Source: Straminergon stramineum (taxonomy: Eukaryota; Streptophyta; Bryopsida; Hypnales; Calliergonaceae). Taken from it: a stretch of 64,000 bases of DNA. This document shows positions 22,659 through 33,700 of the stretch, in pieces. The position numbers and the translations under genes are program-made. The notes under the pieces were generated by a model. It worked only from the letters and a program-made list of their open reading frames with translations. It made no database searches and had not been told where the DNA came from. Each line of letters opens with the position of its first letter. The first letter of the stretch is position 1. Where the stretch lies: positions 7,073,001 through 7,137,000 of the forward strand of contig OY987266.1 of assembly GCA_963920665.1 (NCBI GenBank). The letters run 5' to 3'.

Positions 22659-25100
22659 ATAGAAATTACATTTGACATGGAAAACTTACAACATTTATAT
22701 GTGGATGTTATGAGATTTGTGCACGTGATTCAATTGATCATAGCAAATATTGCATATTTATGTATGGTGAATTTCAATTGCATAGATGGTTATTGCACAT
22801 CATGCTTTTCTTTTCTCTTTTGTATGGAACTCCGCTAAAGTTGTGAAAGTAATCTTTTGGTGCCTATTTTTGGCTATGTTTTGTCATTACTCTCCAAGGA
22901 CCTTTATAGCTGAATCCCTGAAGGAGTGTATGCCTTTACTTGGACAATTTGTCTTGAAAAGTAAGGGATTGTTTTAGTTTATTCTAATTTGGTTTTCTAG
23001 TTTAAAAAAAAGAAAGGACTCTATCACTTGTGGTTTTGCATTGAGATTTTGTAGAAGACCTAGTTCACAATAAAGTTTAATGTGTTTGGTAGTACAATAT
23101 AGGTGTTGCACTTGTATTGCTATTTTCAATATGATGAAACATTGTTTTCATTACCCAAATTTGGTTTACCAGTAATTAAAATTGAATAAGTTATAGATTT
23201 CAAGAAAGACGGACAAGCCTCCATGGTAGATATTTTGTAGAATAGGAAGGAAAAAATGGATTTGAAGTTTTGGGTGAATTTTGTTGTTCAAAGGAAGTTG
23301 CATTTCGAATGTTTGTATTGTATAATGAATCTGTATTGTATTGTTAAACATTGTGAGATTTGTTCTAAATGTTCCAATAGTAAATTCTATATTTTCGAAG
23401 AAGTCATACATCAATGGTGAACTTGAAGAGTATTTATAAGTTTTTTTATATTAGTTTCTCTTGAACAATTGTTCTACAAAATTCTATAAATTTCATCATT
23501 ATCCTTTACAAAGAGAAGAGAAAGAATTCATTATACTCTCACATTTAATAAATGTTAGTTTTGAATTGAAATTGAAATTGAAATTTTTTTGAATGAAAAC
23601 TATAAAGCACACATGGTGCGTTGATCAATAATTTCATCTAATGCTGCCCACTTCCATCCAAGTACATGTTAATCGGTCACTTAGTGGATTTTCATAGCAT
23701 GGTTTCCTGATGAATTTCATTTAAGATTGTATTTTAGCCATATTAACCCTGGACAGATCACTCCAATGTCCATTTTCTGGAAGATGAATTCATTGAAACT
23801 ACAATTTCATCATTCTAGTTGTTGGGATGGAAGTTCTTCTAGTTTGTGGAGTTATTGTAGTACACTATTAAGTTGTTCTTTCTAAAGGTTGGATTTGGTG
23901 TCAGTAGAGTACATCATTTTCTAAAATTATCACTACACAAGTATGTCAAGTGTTTGACCAAGCCAAAACTACATTCACTTTAGTTCAAAAGTGGATTCGC
24001 CAAGATGAGGTTGAAGATTTTAAGGACATAAGAATTTAAAAAAATCACCATGTTAAAAGAATGTTCTTCACAATCCATTCCAATAAATTCTACTCCAAAT
24101 TTTGGAAAAGGTAATATTTTACCCTGATATCAAATTTTGAAGTAATTTTGAAATTTTCCTTTCAAAATTCATACAAAATATTAGTGATAGTACTGTAGTG
24201 ATAAATCAAATCGTAGGAATGAAATCTACAACTCTTGGCTAGGTCCACAACTTTTATCAATTTGTATATTAATTCCAAAATATCCTTCCAAATAGCATTG
24301 GATAAATATTTTTCTGAAATCATCAATTTCAAAAATTAAACACTACATTTATGGATTAATAGCATAGTGTATTAAGATTAATGTTATACTATTGAAATAT
24401 AATACATAGCACTATTTTGCAATACTATATCAATATATGTACTATATTATTAAAAGGCAGTACTGCAAAAGTATGAGCTTTGTCATGTATAGTATTGCTA
24501 CTCCAACATTACTTTTGCAATATTGCTAAAGTACTAGTATAGCAATTTTTCATATGCTATTGGGGTTGTACTATATTCAAACCATAAGTACTATACTATT
24601 TACTCATGTGATATTAAAACAATATATGGTAGAACTGCCCATTACCAACCAGAACCCATGGTCAAGACATAGGCAATGGGAAATTCAATAGAGAGAGGAC
24701 TGACAAATAATCATTAAATTTTTAGTTTCTAACCATCTTGTAGCCATTACTATAATGATAGATATGCTTCGATTTGAGAGCCCAATTAGTCTCTAGATGA
24801 GCAATGATGGAAGAATCTATATATTGGGGATGGGAGCAGGCCAACTTTTGGCTTCTAAAATTCATAACAATTTTATTTTGAAGAAAAAAATTACGAAACT
24901 TTGGCAATGCCCATGATTTCTATCTGTCCACAGGGCTGTAAATTAAAATTGCCTTGAACAGCTCCGGAGCATGCACAGATTCCTTAAGTGGTTGGTCATG
25001 GGCGGTTCTACTATATATGCAGTATGAGAACAATTCCAAAAAATTATTATAACATATGTATAAACGCAGTACTGCATGCAGTATTGCGAAAATATTAATT
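22659..25100. other. AT-rich intergenic region before the ENGase gene
   Basis: No supported gene. From 24350 to 24620 there are many short words such as TACTATA, AGTACT and TTTTGCAATA in both orientations, for example GCAGTACTGCAAAAGTA near 24457 and TACTTTTGCAATATTGC near 24510. This looks like a small foldback cluster. Related AGTACTGCA words recur at 25067-25141. Confidence 0.4.
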
Positions 25101-25110
25101 TGTATAGCTC

Positions 25111-25141
25111 CTCCAGCAGTACTGCAATAGTACTGCTGGAG
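25111..25141. repeat. Perfect 13-bp hairpin upstream of ENGase
   Basis: CTCCAGCAGTACT (25111-25123) and AGTACTGCTGGAG (25129-25141) are perfect inverted copies around a 5-base loop. Two further AGTACTGCA/GCAGTATTGC words lie just upstream at 25067-25088. It precedes an ATG at 25160 by 18 bp, so it could lie in the promoter or 5' leader of the ENGase gene. Confidence 0.7.
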
Positions 25142-25159
25142 TGGGGGGGCACTTTCCTG

Positions 25160-26055
25160 ATGCAGACTTTTGGGGATCTGTTCCAGTCTACCTTGCTTAA
25201 CATTGCTTCACGTTCGAATTGTCGGCATTCAAAGCTTCAACACTCCCCAACTCCTCCATTGTTCGCGTCAGGGTTGGATTTCCAGCAACGCCCATCCAAT
25301 TCCTTTCAAGGCCCACCTTTCGTGAGTTACCTGAACTCATTATTTCAATTTCTGACTGTTTTCAGTATCTTGTGCTTTGAATTCTGTCGACGATACCGTG
25401 GAGAAGTAGGGTGGAATCAAGTGGAAGATTTCAGTTTGGTAGGTTCTGGACCACTTGGATTTGTGCAGAAGTTGGAGGTTTGTTGTAGTTTTAGGGTTTA
25501 CGAATGTTCCTAAGTCTTTGGACGAGTTGGAATTGGAACACTCAGCTGGTGCAATAGTAATGTGGTTTTCGGGTTTTCGAGTTTCATTCGGTAGGTTGAA
25601 TCTGCGTTGAAATTGTACTACAGTCGTTATAGTCTTCGGGTTAATGTCGGAACTAGAGTGCTAACGGAGGACTCGAGAGAACTGATGAAGAGGAGTGGGT
25701 ATTTATTCTGGAGCTTCTATTGCCTTTCGGTGAACTGTATGCCTTAGAACGTGTGTGTAAGAGCGCGTCTAATTACTGCCAAATTTAAACCGCTCTAAAT
25801 TAGGGCTACCCAAGTCACTTATATAAGCGCTGAGCCGAGATTGTATTATGAATGTGGTCGGATGTATGTTCTTGTTTGCAACTAAAAGAGCATTCCAACA
25901 CACGAAGAATGCACAATTTGAACATCCTTTTTCAGTACCTTTGTGCGCAACAAAGCTTTTGTGTATTTCATATTAACTGGAAAGATCCAGAATGCATAGA
26001 AATTATTTGATGTGGATTGGCATGTGTAATTACATGTGTGTCTCTTGTGCAGGCG
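25160..26055 (+). other. Probable 5' leader region of the ENGase gene
   Basis: An ATG at 25160 opens a 118-codon frame to 25513 with a fairly coding-like start. It contains phase-0 donors (for example GAA|GTAGGG near 25405 and TTG|GTAGGT near 25439) that could join the acceptor at 26052 in phase. If used, they would add an N-terminal extension to ENGase. Otherwise this is a non-coding leader exon plus intron. Plant ENGases are cytosolic and start close to the catalytic domain, so I favour the ATG at 26056. Confidence 0.35.
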
Positions 26056-26121
26056 ATGGTGTCCTCGGTCGATATCAAATTACTTGTGCAGGCGATGCTG
26101 TCCTCGATCGAAATCAAATTA
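26044..26121 (+). repeat. In-frame 39-bp tandem duplication across a splice acceptor
   Basis: CTTGTGCAGGCGATG followed by GTCCTCG occurs at 26044 and again at 26083, exactly 39 bp (13 codons) apart, with few differences. Both copies contain a TTGTGCAG acceptor followed by GCGATG. Both would therefore serve as in-phase acceptors and in-frame start codons for ENGase, giving products differing by 13 residues. Confidence 0.85.
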
Positions 26122-29100
26122 CCTGTAGCCCAACCAATGCACACTTTGGTCGAACTCAGTTCTCGAACGTTACTCTCGTCGCCACTCCTGGAGTATCTAA
26201 AATCCTCAGTGCCATTGGTTACAAGGCCTCAGTCGGCAAGACCCAAGCTGCTGGTGTGCCATGACTACAAGGGAGGGTACCAAGAGGACAAGTGGGTGCA
26301 GGGGAAAGAAGGAAAGGAGGGGTACGTTCTCTGGCAATGGCATTTGGTCGATGTGTTTGTGTACTTTTCGCACTCACTTGTCACAATTCCGCCTCCCGGA
26401 TGGATCAATGCCGCTCACAAGCATGGCGTCCCGGTGAGTACAGTGATGCTATCAATCTTAAGTCACCTGCTGGACTGTGCAATGAGCGATTTAGTTCTGC
26501 TAAGAGAATTAGGCTTTAAGGGTTTTAGGGTTTAGGGATTTCCTTTTTCAAAGTTTACTCAAATTTGATGGATGCATCAATGCCGCTCACAAGCATGGCG
26601 TCCCGGTGAGTCGAATGACGGTGCTGTCAATCATATCACTTGCTGGACTGTGCAATGAGCAACGGTGATTTAGTTCTGTTAGGAGAGTTAGGGTTTAGGA
26701 ATTCGATTTAAGAAGTTCGCTTCAAGTTGAATTTTTCGTGGCTTCTTGCAGGTGCTGGGGACTTTCATTACCGAGTGGGCGCAGGGTGCTTCGGTGTGCC
26801 GGGCACTTCTTGCCACTGCAGAGAGTTGCTTTATGTTCGCATCCCGTTTAGCGGAACTGGCTTATGAGTTGGGCTTTGATGGCTGGCTGGTACGCAAATG
26901 TGCATTTGATTTTCCCAGAGCCTTCTCTTTCTACCTGTGCTTTAGGGTTCAGTGACTCTATCCCAAGGGTGGAGAGTCAGCAATGGTTCGCAAATGTACC
27001 TAACTCTGTTGCCCCATGAACTGAGATGTGTTTTTAGAGCAATTGTAGCATGTCATTCCAAAGAATCAAGCAATTTCTTCTGTCTAGTACGTATATTGTA
27101 GGAATAGTGGCATTCTTCATATTGTTGAACCAGGGCCCTATGGCTGTGGTAGGAGTCTCTGGATTTAGCAACGTCAATTTAAAAGGTAAAGATAAGATAA
27201 AGTTGATCCTTTGCTTTGAGTGGTCATGGGTAGTTGAAAGGACATGCAAAGGAGGGTGAACAGATTTGTAATCTGGGATATGAATGAAAACTTGGCACAT
27301 ATACATGCATACCCGTGTTGATGGCATTTCCACAACATTGCGAACCATCCCGGGAATAGGCTTTTCCAACTGGACATGGAAAGAATGGCTTGTAGCAGTT
27401 TGACATTTCTATATGAGATAGCGACACTGGCAATTCGCTACTTGTTATGCAGACAGTGAACAGAAGTGAAGAGAGGGAAAATGAGTGGAAGACAGTGCTG
27501 AGAAGGAATGTGGGATCATCTGGAAGATGGCACTTGGAGAATTTTTTGTACTGATAGATCTCTTATTGGAACAAGCAGATCAATATAGAGAACCCGATTG
27601 ATATGAAGGATATTCCACGTCTTCATCTTTTCGTACAGCATTTGCGACAATGTATGCACTCTCGGTCAGCTAACTCTTACGTCATCTGGTAACGGTCCTC
27701 ATCACGTTCGTCTCTTGTTTTCTTTGTGTTGGCATTCCTGAATTCTTGCCATTCGTTAATATGAGCCTTTCCAAGTTCTGCTCTGCGTGAGATTGTATTT
27801 GGAACTTCAAGTTGTGCTTTCCAGGTACGATGCTGTCACTGAGAAAGGAGAGCTGAGGTGGCAAAATTGCTTGAATGAGGAAAATCGGTCATTTTTTGGT
27901 GATAGCGATGGGCTTTTCACCAACTACTCGTGGAGTGTGAGTCTCTACAGCTCCACAGAGCTTGTCATAGCGAAGGAATGTGTGTAGAATTCGTAGTGGA
28001 GAATTGTATGCCCGTTTATTTTTGAAACTTTGAAGTTGAGAAATGCTTGTCTATATTACTTCAGCATGTGTTCTCTAGGATCGAATGTCATCTCTGTCTA
28101 GACTTGTACACGATCTGGGGGCTCATTTTGTCGCACTGACATGGTCTAGGACTTGTGGGGCCAGGCGTGGATGGCCCAATTGAGTGCAGATGCAGCTGGT
28201 GACCGGGCCACAGATGTTTACATGGGAGTGGATGTGTTCGGTCGCAACACTTTTGGAGGCGGGGGGTTTGACGTAAGATTTTTACTCTCAAATCTACTTT
28301 TGTGCCTTCCCGAATGCATTCTTGCGCTCCTGGAATGTATGAATTGCCTGACTTCTCGAAAGAGAATGTTGACCTGGCCGTCCAGTTTGTGGGCAGTTCC
28401 TTCTGTCCTCTGTTTTGAATAGCTTCGCTTCTGACGGGTAGCGCATGGTGGACAGAGCAACGAGACTGTGGAAGGAGCTAGATCATTAAAAACCACCTAC
28501 TTGAATAGATATTTAGATCCAGTCGCTCGAGTTTGCATATCTTAGGTCCGATTGGGCGGGGTGCGCAGTGTGATGTTGCTCTGAAGGTAGCCCAGAAGGC
28601 CCAAGTGTCAGCAGCTCTGTTTGCACCAGGATGGGTTTTGGAAACCGATCAACCTCCTTCATTTGAGGTTGCTTCGACCAGGTCATAAGCAGCAGCATTC
28701 CTCTTCCCGTCAGTGGTGAATCCACCCGCTTGTTCCATTAGCTGGATTCTTTTTCATTTCTGCCTTGCACTGTCACGAAATTTGGATATCGTAGTTGTCT
28801 TTCGTGGAGTTCTTTTATCCTGATGATAATGATCGATGCAGATGGTGGAGTCGCATTGAGGATTGTTGGCCGACTGCACGCCGCAGTCCAACTGAGCTTC
28901 CATTCTTTACCGATTTCAATCGAGTGAATTCCTTAACTTCGTCCTTGGTGTCATTTCTCTGGACGAGTTGCTCATTGTGAAGTTTGTGAATCTGTTGATT
29001 TTAATGTTGATTATGGAGAACTCGGAGGCAGTATTTTGGTGAGTTGGGAACTGATGGCGGGAAATGGCAACAGGGATTTGGAACGCGTGTGTCAGTGGAA

Positions 29101-30777
29101 GGGAACGAAGTTTCCACCCAACCATGGTTCAATATATCATGTCAGAGTCTGCAGGTATGATTTCATTGTGTTTCTTGGCTTTGAATTCTTTCTTTTTGCA
29201 CCGATTGGATGTCGGGTGTTCTACATTTTGCATTTTAGTATTTCTTTAGAGTCTTGTGTTGATTTCCAATCTCTGGATCATGTGAGCAGCCCATTCTGAA
29301 GTTCATTTCACATCCTCAGAGTTCCTTGGAGGTCGATATGAGGTACCAAGCCCACCCCATTTACGCCCTAATTCCTCCGCGGCTACTTCAACCTCTCATC
29401 TTTATTGGCTACCTATACATCATGTTTGGTCTTTGTTTTGTTTTGTTTGTAACTATGTTTGGCTGCTCGTGGAGCGTGGCGTCCCGGCATGACATTCTTG
29501 TTATGTTTGGTTGGAAAGCAGAGGCTATAATGGTTTTGAAATGTCCAAGAAGAAACTATATTTGCGGGAATGGGCTAATACTATCTTGCTTCTTATTTTT
29601 TTCAATTCTTTGGGATAGAAAGTCATCGTGTATCTGATGATGTGGCAGCTATGAAGCAGCGTATAGTGGAGGGTCATGTCTACGGATTTCAGTGTCTGAT
29701 GACTCTCTGGGTCTGGTGCAACTTTATGAGTCATCTATTTCTGTGACGGCGAACCGGCTTCTTCACGTATCCTACTCGGTAAGTGCTGCTCGTGCACAGC
29801 CTTTTCTGAGGCTCTTCTTTTGTCAGCACAGCTCTTCGTCTTCGTTATTCGCTATCCCAATTGTTGAGCAGCTTCTGTGCCTGTTTGTAGAAAGCTGCAA
29901 TACAGCATGCAAGACCAATTCGAAAATAACTCAGAAATCGACTATGGAGAATACTTAGCTGCCAAGTGCAACCAAACCATTTTGCTGACTCCAGTCATGC
30001 TCTTTCTGAGTCAATGCGTTGCTTTTATTCCTTTTCTCGCAGGTCCAGGCAGATGATGAGCTGCACATCTGTCTTGCACTTAATATCTCCAGGGAGGACT
30101 CCAGGTTTCTGGTGTTGTTGGGGGAAGAAGATGGCGATGCAGAAGCGCCTTTGAGCTTGCCACACTGCGCCATTGCTCGGTCTGTGGCTAAAACTGCCGG
30201 AAGCAGCAAGTGGAAATTACTGGAGCATACGCTAGACCATGGCAATTGCAACATCCATCAGATCTATGCAGTCGTGTATTCTGGTGATTTGGATGTGCAG
30301 AAACTCTTATCTTTGGTTGAGGACTGCAGCAAGTCTTCCAACACTCCTGTCACGAAAGAAATCCCATTTCCATATGTATTACTTGGACATTTACGCATTT
30401 CGACGGAGCCCGAACATGACCGAGAGTTGCCGGAGATCATTTTCGAAGGTTGCCAACCCGAGTGGGCTCAAAAGTCTGAGGGCTGGAAATCAGTGAGCTT
30501 GACTTTGAGGTGGGGCTTGGTTCAGAGCCATGAGCAGAATGGTGGTTGCCAGTGGGTGCAGTATTATGTGTATGCTTCCAAAGATGAAGAATCGGGAGGA
30601 GCTGGAAGAAGGGATCCCGAGTATCTAGGGGTGGCGTTCGTGCAGGCTTTCTCTATCCACGATTTTCTGATCCCTAGTTCATGCAGTATGCTGAATTTCT
30701 ATGTGCAAGCCCAGTGTGCCTGTGGTTTACCAGGGTCGTTTTCTGCTGCCTGCGCTGTCGATGTGTCTCGACGCTAA
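26056..30777 (+). CDS. ENGASE: Endo-beta-N-acetylglucosaminidase, GH85 (cytosolic ENGase)
   Basis: It cleaves the chitobiose core of free N-glycans released from misfolded glycoproteins, in the cytosol. Eleven exons join in phase: 26056-26433, 26752-26889, 27579-27688, 27825-27936, 28165-28272 (or from 28150), 28569-28681, 28842-28923, 29074-29154, 29290-29342, 29649-29778 and 30043-30777; about 679 residues, normal for plants. GH85 landmarks in order: PKLLVCHDYKGGYQED, WHLVDVFVYFSHS, VLGTFITEW, LGFDGWL, then INIEN with the catalytic Asn and Glu (about 174 and 176), DGLFTNYSW, VYMGVDVFGRNTFGGG, LFAPGWV and WFNISCQSLQ. The long last exon encodes the C-terminal beta-domain and ends VDVSRR. No signal peptide is seen if translation starts at 26056. 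The start is uncertain because a second in-frame ATG lies 39 bp downstream in a duplicated acceptor. The GH85 call is firm. Confidence 0.93.
26404..26720 (+). repeat. 172-bp tandem duplication copying an exon end and donor into the intron
   Basis: The last ~30 bp of ENGase exon 1 with its donor (GCATGGCGTCCCG|GTGAGT) recur at 26576-26610 inside the following intron. The intron text after the donor (CTGGACTGTGCAATGAGC, then GATTTAGTTCTG, then TAGGGTTTAGG) recurs too. The period is 172 bp. The intron thus carries a decoy donor with an exon-like stub. Confidence 0.88.
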
Positions 30778-33700
30778 CCACCACCATCGGAGCTCGGATT
30801 CTGATCCTTCCCAACTCCTGCTGGCCGATACGGTGTGAAGTGTGAGTGTACCATGATGTCTGGTCATTTCTTGTATACAGCTCCATGACCTTCGCCTTAT
30901 GTCACCTCATTAAGAGAAGGAATGTCTGTCCCCTGTATTTTTAGGAAATAATTTTTTATGTAATTGACATCTCGTTGACGTCTCATTTACTGAATGGGTT
31001 TTGGAGTCCCTGTTTTTAGTGCGACGAAGACACTCTGCTAGAACTTGTTAATAATAATGTTGGGTCAGATTAGTGCAAATTCAATACTTGGGTTTAGGAT
31101 ATGAAACCGAGGCTGAGTGTCGGATTGCCTGATTTCGGTGTTCCATTCCTGACTTTTCTCTCTTTCATTGAGCCAGAAAGAGAATGTCAAAGAATTCCTG
31201 CACGTTGAATGTTTATTGCTTTGATGTGTTAAAGATGGAGTACGGTATTCCAGATTTGAAGACCGAAAGCCTAAAGTCCAAGGAAGAGAGATGGAAACGC
31301 AAGTGAAAGACTCGGAAAGCCTGCCTGGCATCCAAGCATGAGGCTCAGAGTTTCGTGTTTAACAAGTCTCTTCTCGTTGTGGTGGTGAGAGGGACTTTTA
31401 GCAATCTGTTTGTCGCAATTTAGGTTAGTTCTGGTGTTTAAACGCTTACTTGCCCTAATCTTCCGCACTATACAAAATGGTTGCAAAGAATTTCCGTCGT
31501 ATCGTAAGTGAGTTGGTTTCCTTCCTGGTTATAGAATAGCAGTAAATTTTATTGAATGTCGAAGTATTACACTTTAGGCAAGTGAAAAGAACTCTGTCGT
31601 GTACAATCCAAGGAAAATTGGTTTTAAAGAAATTTTCAACATTCAGCATGCATTGAATGGTAAATCACTAAATAGGCAACTTAACGTTTGAACCATTTTT
31701 CTTTTTGAAGGTTAAGATTATTGCTAATGATTAACAAGCTTTTCAAAATATGCCATGCAATTTTGAATTTCCTAAGCTGATTAAAAGCTTGGAGTGCACT
31801 GTTAATATCATGTTTACTTCATATCCAATGCAGATGAAATTTATGTAACTTTCCTACTTGAATACATTAAATCCTTCTAATAGATAAGCATCAAATCAAC
31901 CTCTACCAACATTAGATGGGATCTTTAGTTGCTCACATTTACTTTTCAAATTAAAGTATATAAATAAATAAAAAATTATAAATGCCACATTGCAATTTAA
32001 CTCTACAATGTTGTTGTTGACTTTAAGTGTTCAATAGATGACAATAAATCCTTCTATATAAGATAGAAGTGTAAATGTTCATCCCTAGGATTTTGTGGGG
32101 AAGGAGAGGTCTTATACAATAGTTTGACCTCCTATGAGTGTTCTTGGCTCTTGTTAAAGCAAATGATTTATACAATCCCTAAAAGGATGATTTTCATGGT
32201 GACCAATCCATCCCTCTACGGTTCAACCCTAAGAGATCCTAGTGTGCAATGAAATACAAATTTTGAGTTTTGGGGGCAATTTAGATTATGACTTAACAAG
32301 ATTCCAAATAGAGAATCTTTATTCATGCAAGTTTTTTTACTCCTATCTAGATATGAATTCATTCATTACCTTGTACAAAAACAATTAAGCATTGAGTAAC
32401 CAATCTGATTGCACTACTAAAATATAAGCAAAAAAAATGATTTTCTTAATACACTTGATTGTATTTCATCTACTTCATTACAAGATATTTGAGGGCATCA
32501 GATGCCTGGGAGTCCCCAGGCAATTCCCATGAGCCTGCCTTTGTTGTTGGGTGCTATGGGAACAAATCTGATGTGGTCAAGAGATTGCCACATAGGATGA
32601 CTAAAGAGCGGGTAAGCACAGGACCATGAGACCACCAATCACAATGCAGCAGTTACAATGTCCGCAATGAATTTGTGAACGAGGAACTTAGACAACTATT
32701 TAAGGGAGCATCCATTGGAACGCAGCTAAAACAAGCATGTAGAGGCCTCCAATCTCACCTAATGCATAAGACTCCCACAGTAAGCTTTTAATCCTTTAGC
32801 ACCCTATGTATTCTAGTAGTAAATGATCATATTCTAGACCTATTGTTAGAAATACAAGAATAGTTGTCAATACAATATGAATTCTTTTTTATCATTTATC
32901 CATAAAGAATTGTGTATAGAAGTTATTTCATAGAGGGATCTCCTATGAGATTTTCCTAATCATTGAGTTGTGAATCTTCAAGATCATAATGTTTGTAAAA
33001 AGTATATTTTAGACATAGACAATTAAGAAAATTTAGAGGTGCTCAAGTTTAGTGAGTACTAGGTGTAAGGGAAATTTTGGAGAAGTGAAGGTGAATCTAT
33101 TCCTGGATATGTGCACTTGACAATTAATAAATTATGACGCATAATGTCGAATTGTCCATGCTTTTGTGCCCTCTTCAATTTTCAGAAGTATTTGGAGCTC
33201 AAAATTGTTTAAAATATAAGGTTGTTTGCAAAATATTATATAAAGAAAATTCATGCAATATAGGATCATCAAGTTCTATAATAATGTCTCGGACATTTTT
33301 TTCTTAAAAACAAGATTATTTGACTTTGAAATAACTCATCTTTTGGAAAGTTGTCTTTTTATATAGATCTTCTAAGAAATTTCTTGTCATGATCATCTTT
33401 TCTAACAAAACCCAATTCTATGACTTTTCTTTATTGTCCACATCTTTTGGAAGTCACCCTACACTAATTCATTTTTCATGACCAGGTTTATTTGATATTG
33501 TTTGTCAATATTTTACTCATGACAATATATGCACATAGAAGCATACCTTTATATAATAATATATTTTGAAAGTTTCAAAATCCAAATCATGATCTAATAA
33601 GTGAAAAGTATACAAACAAACCATTTCTAGATTTGAACTTCAAACTTTACAATTTCATTTCAAAATGGATATGCTCCTACCACAATTTTTAACTACCCAT

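Noticed and set aside
27034..27433. Several ORFs on the minus strand near 27 kb
   Set aside because: They lie inside a long ENGase intron and show no splice logic or recognisable domain.
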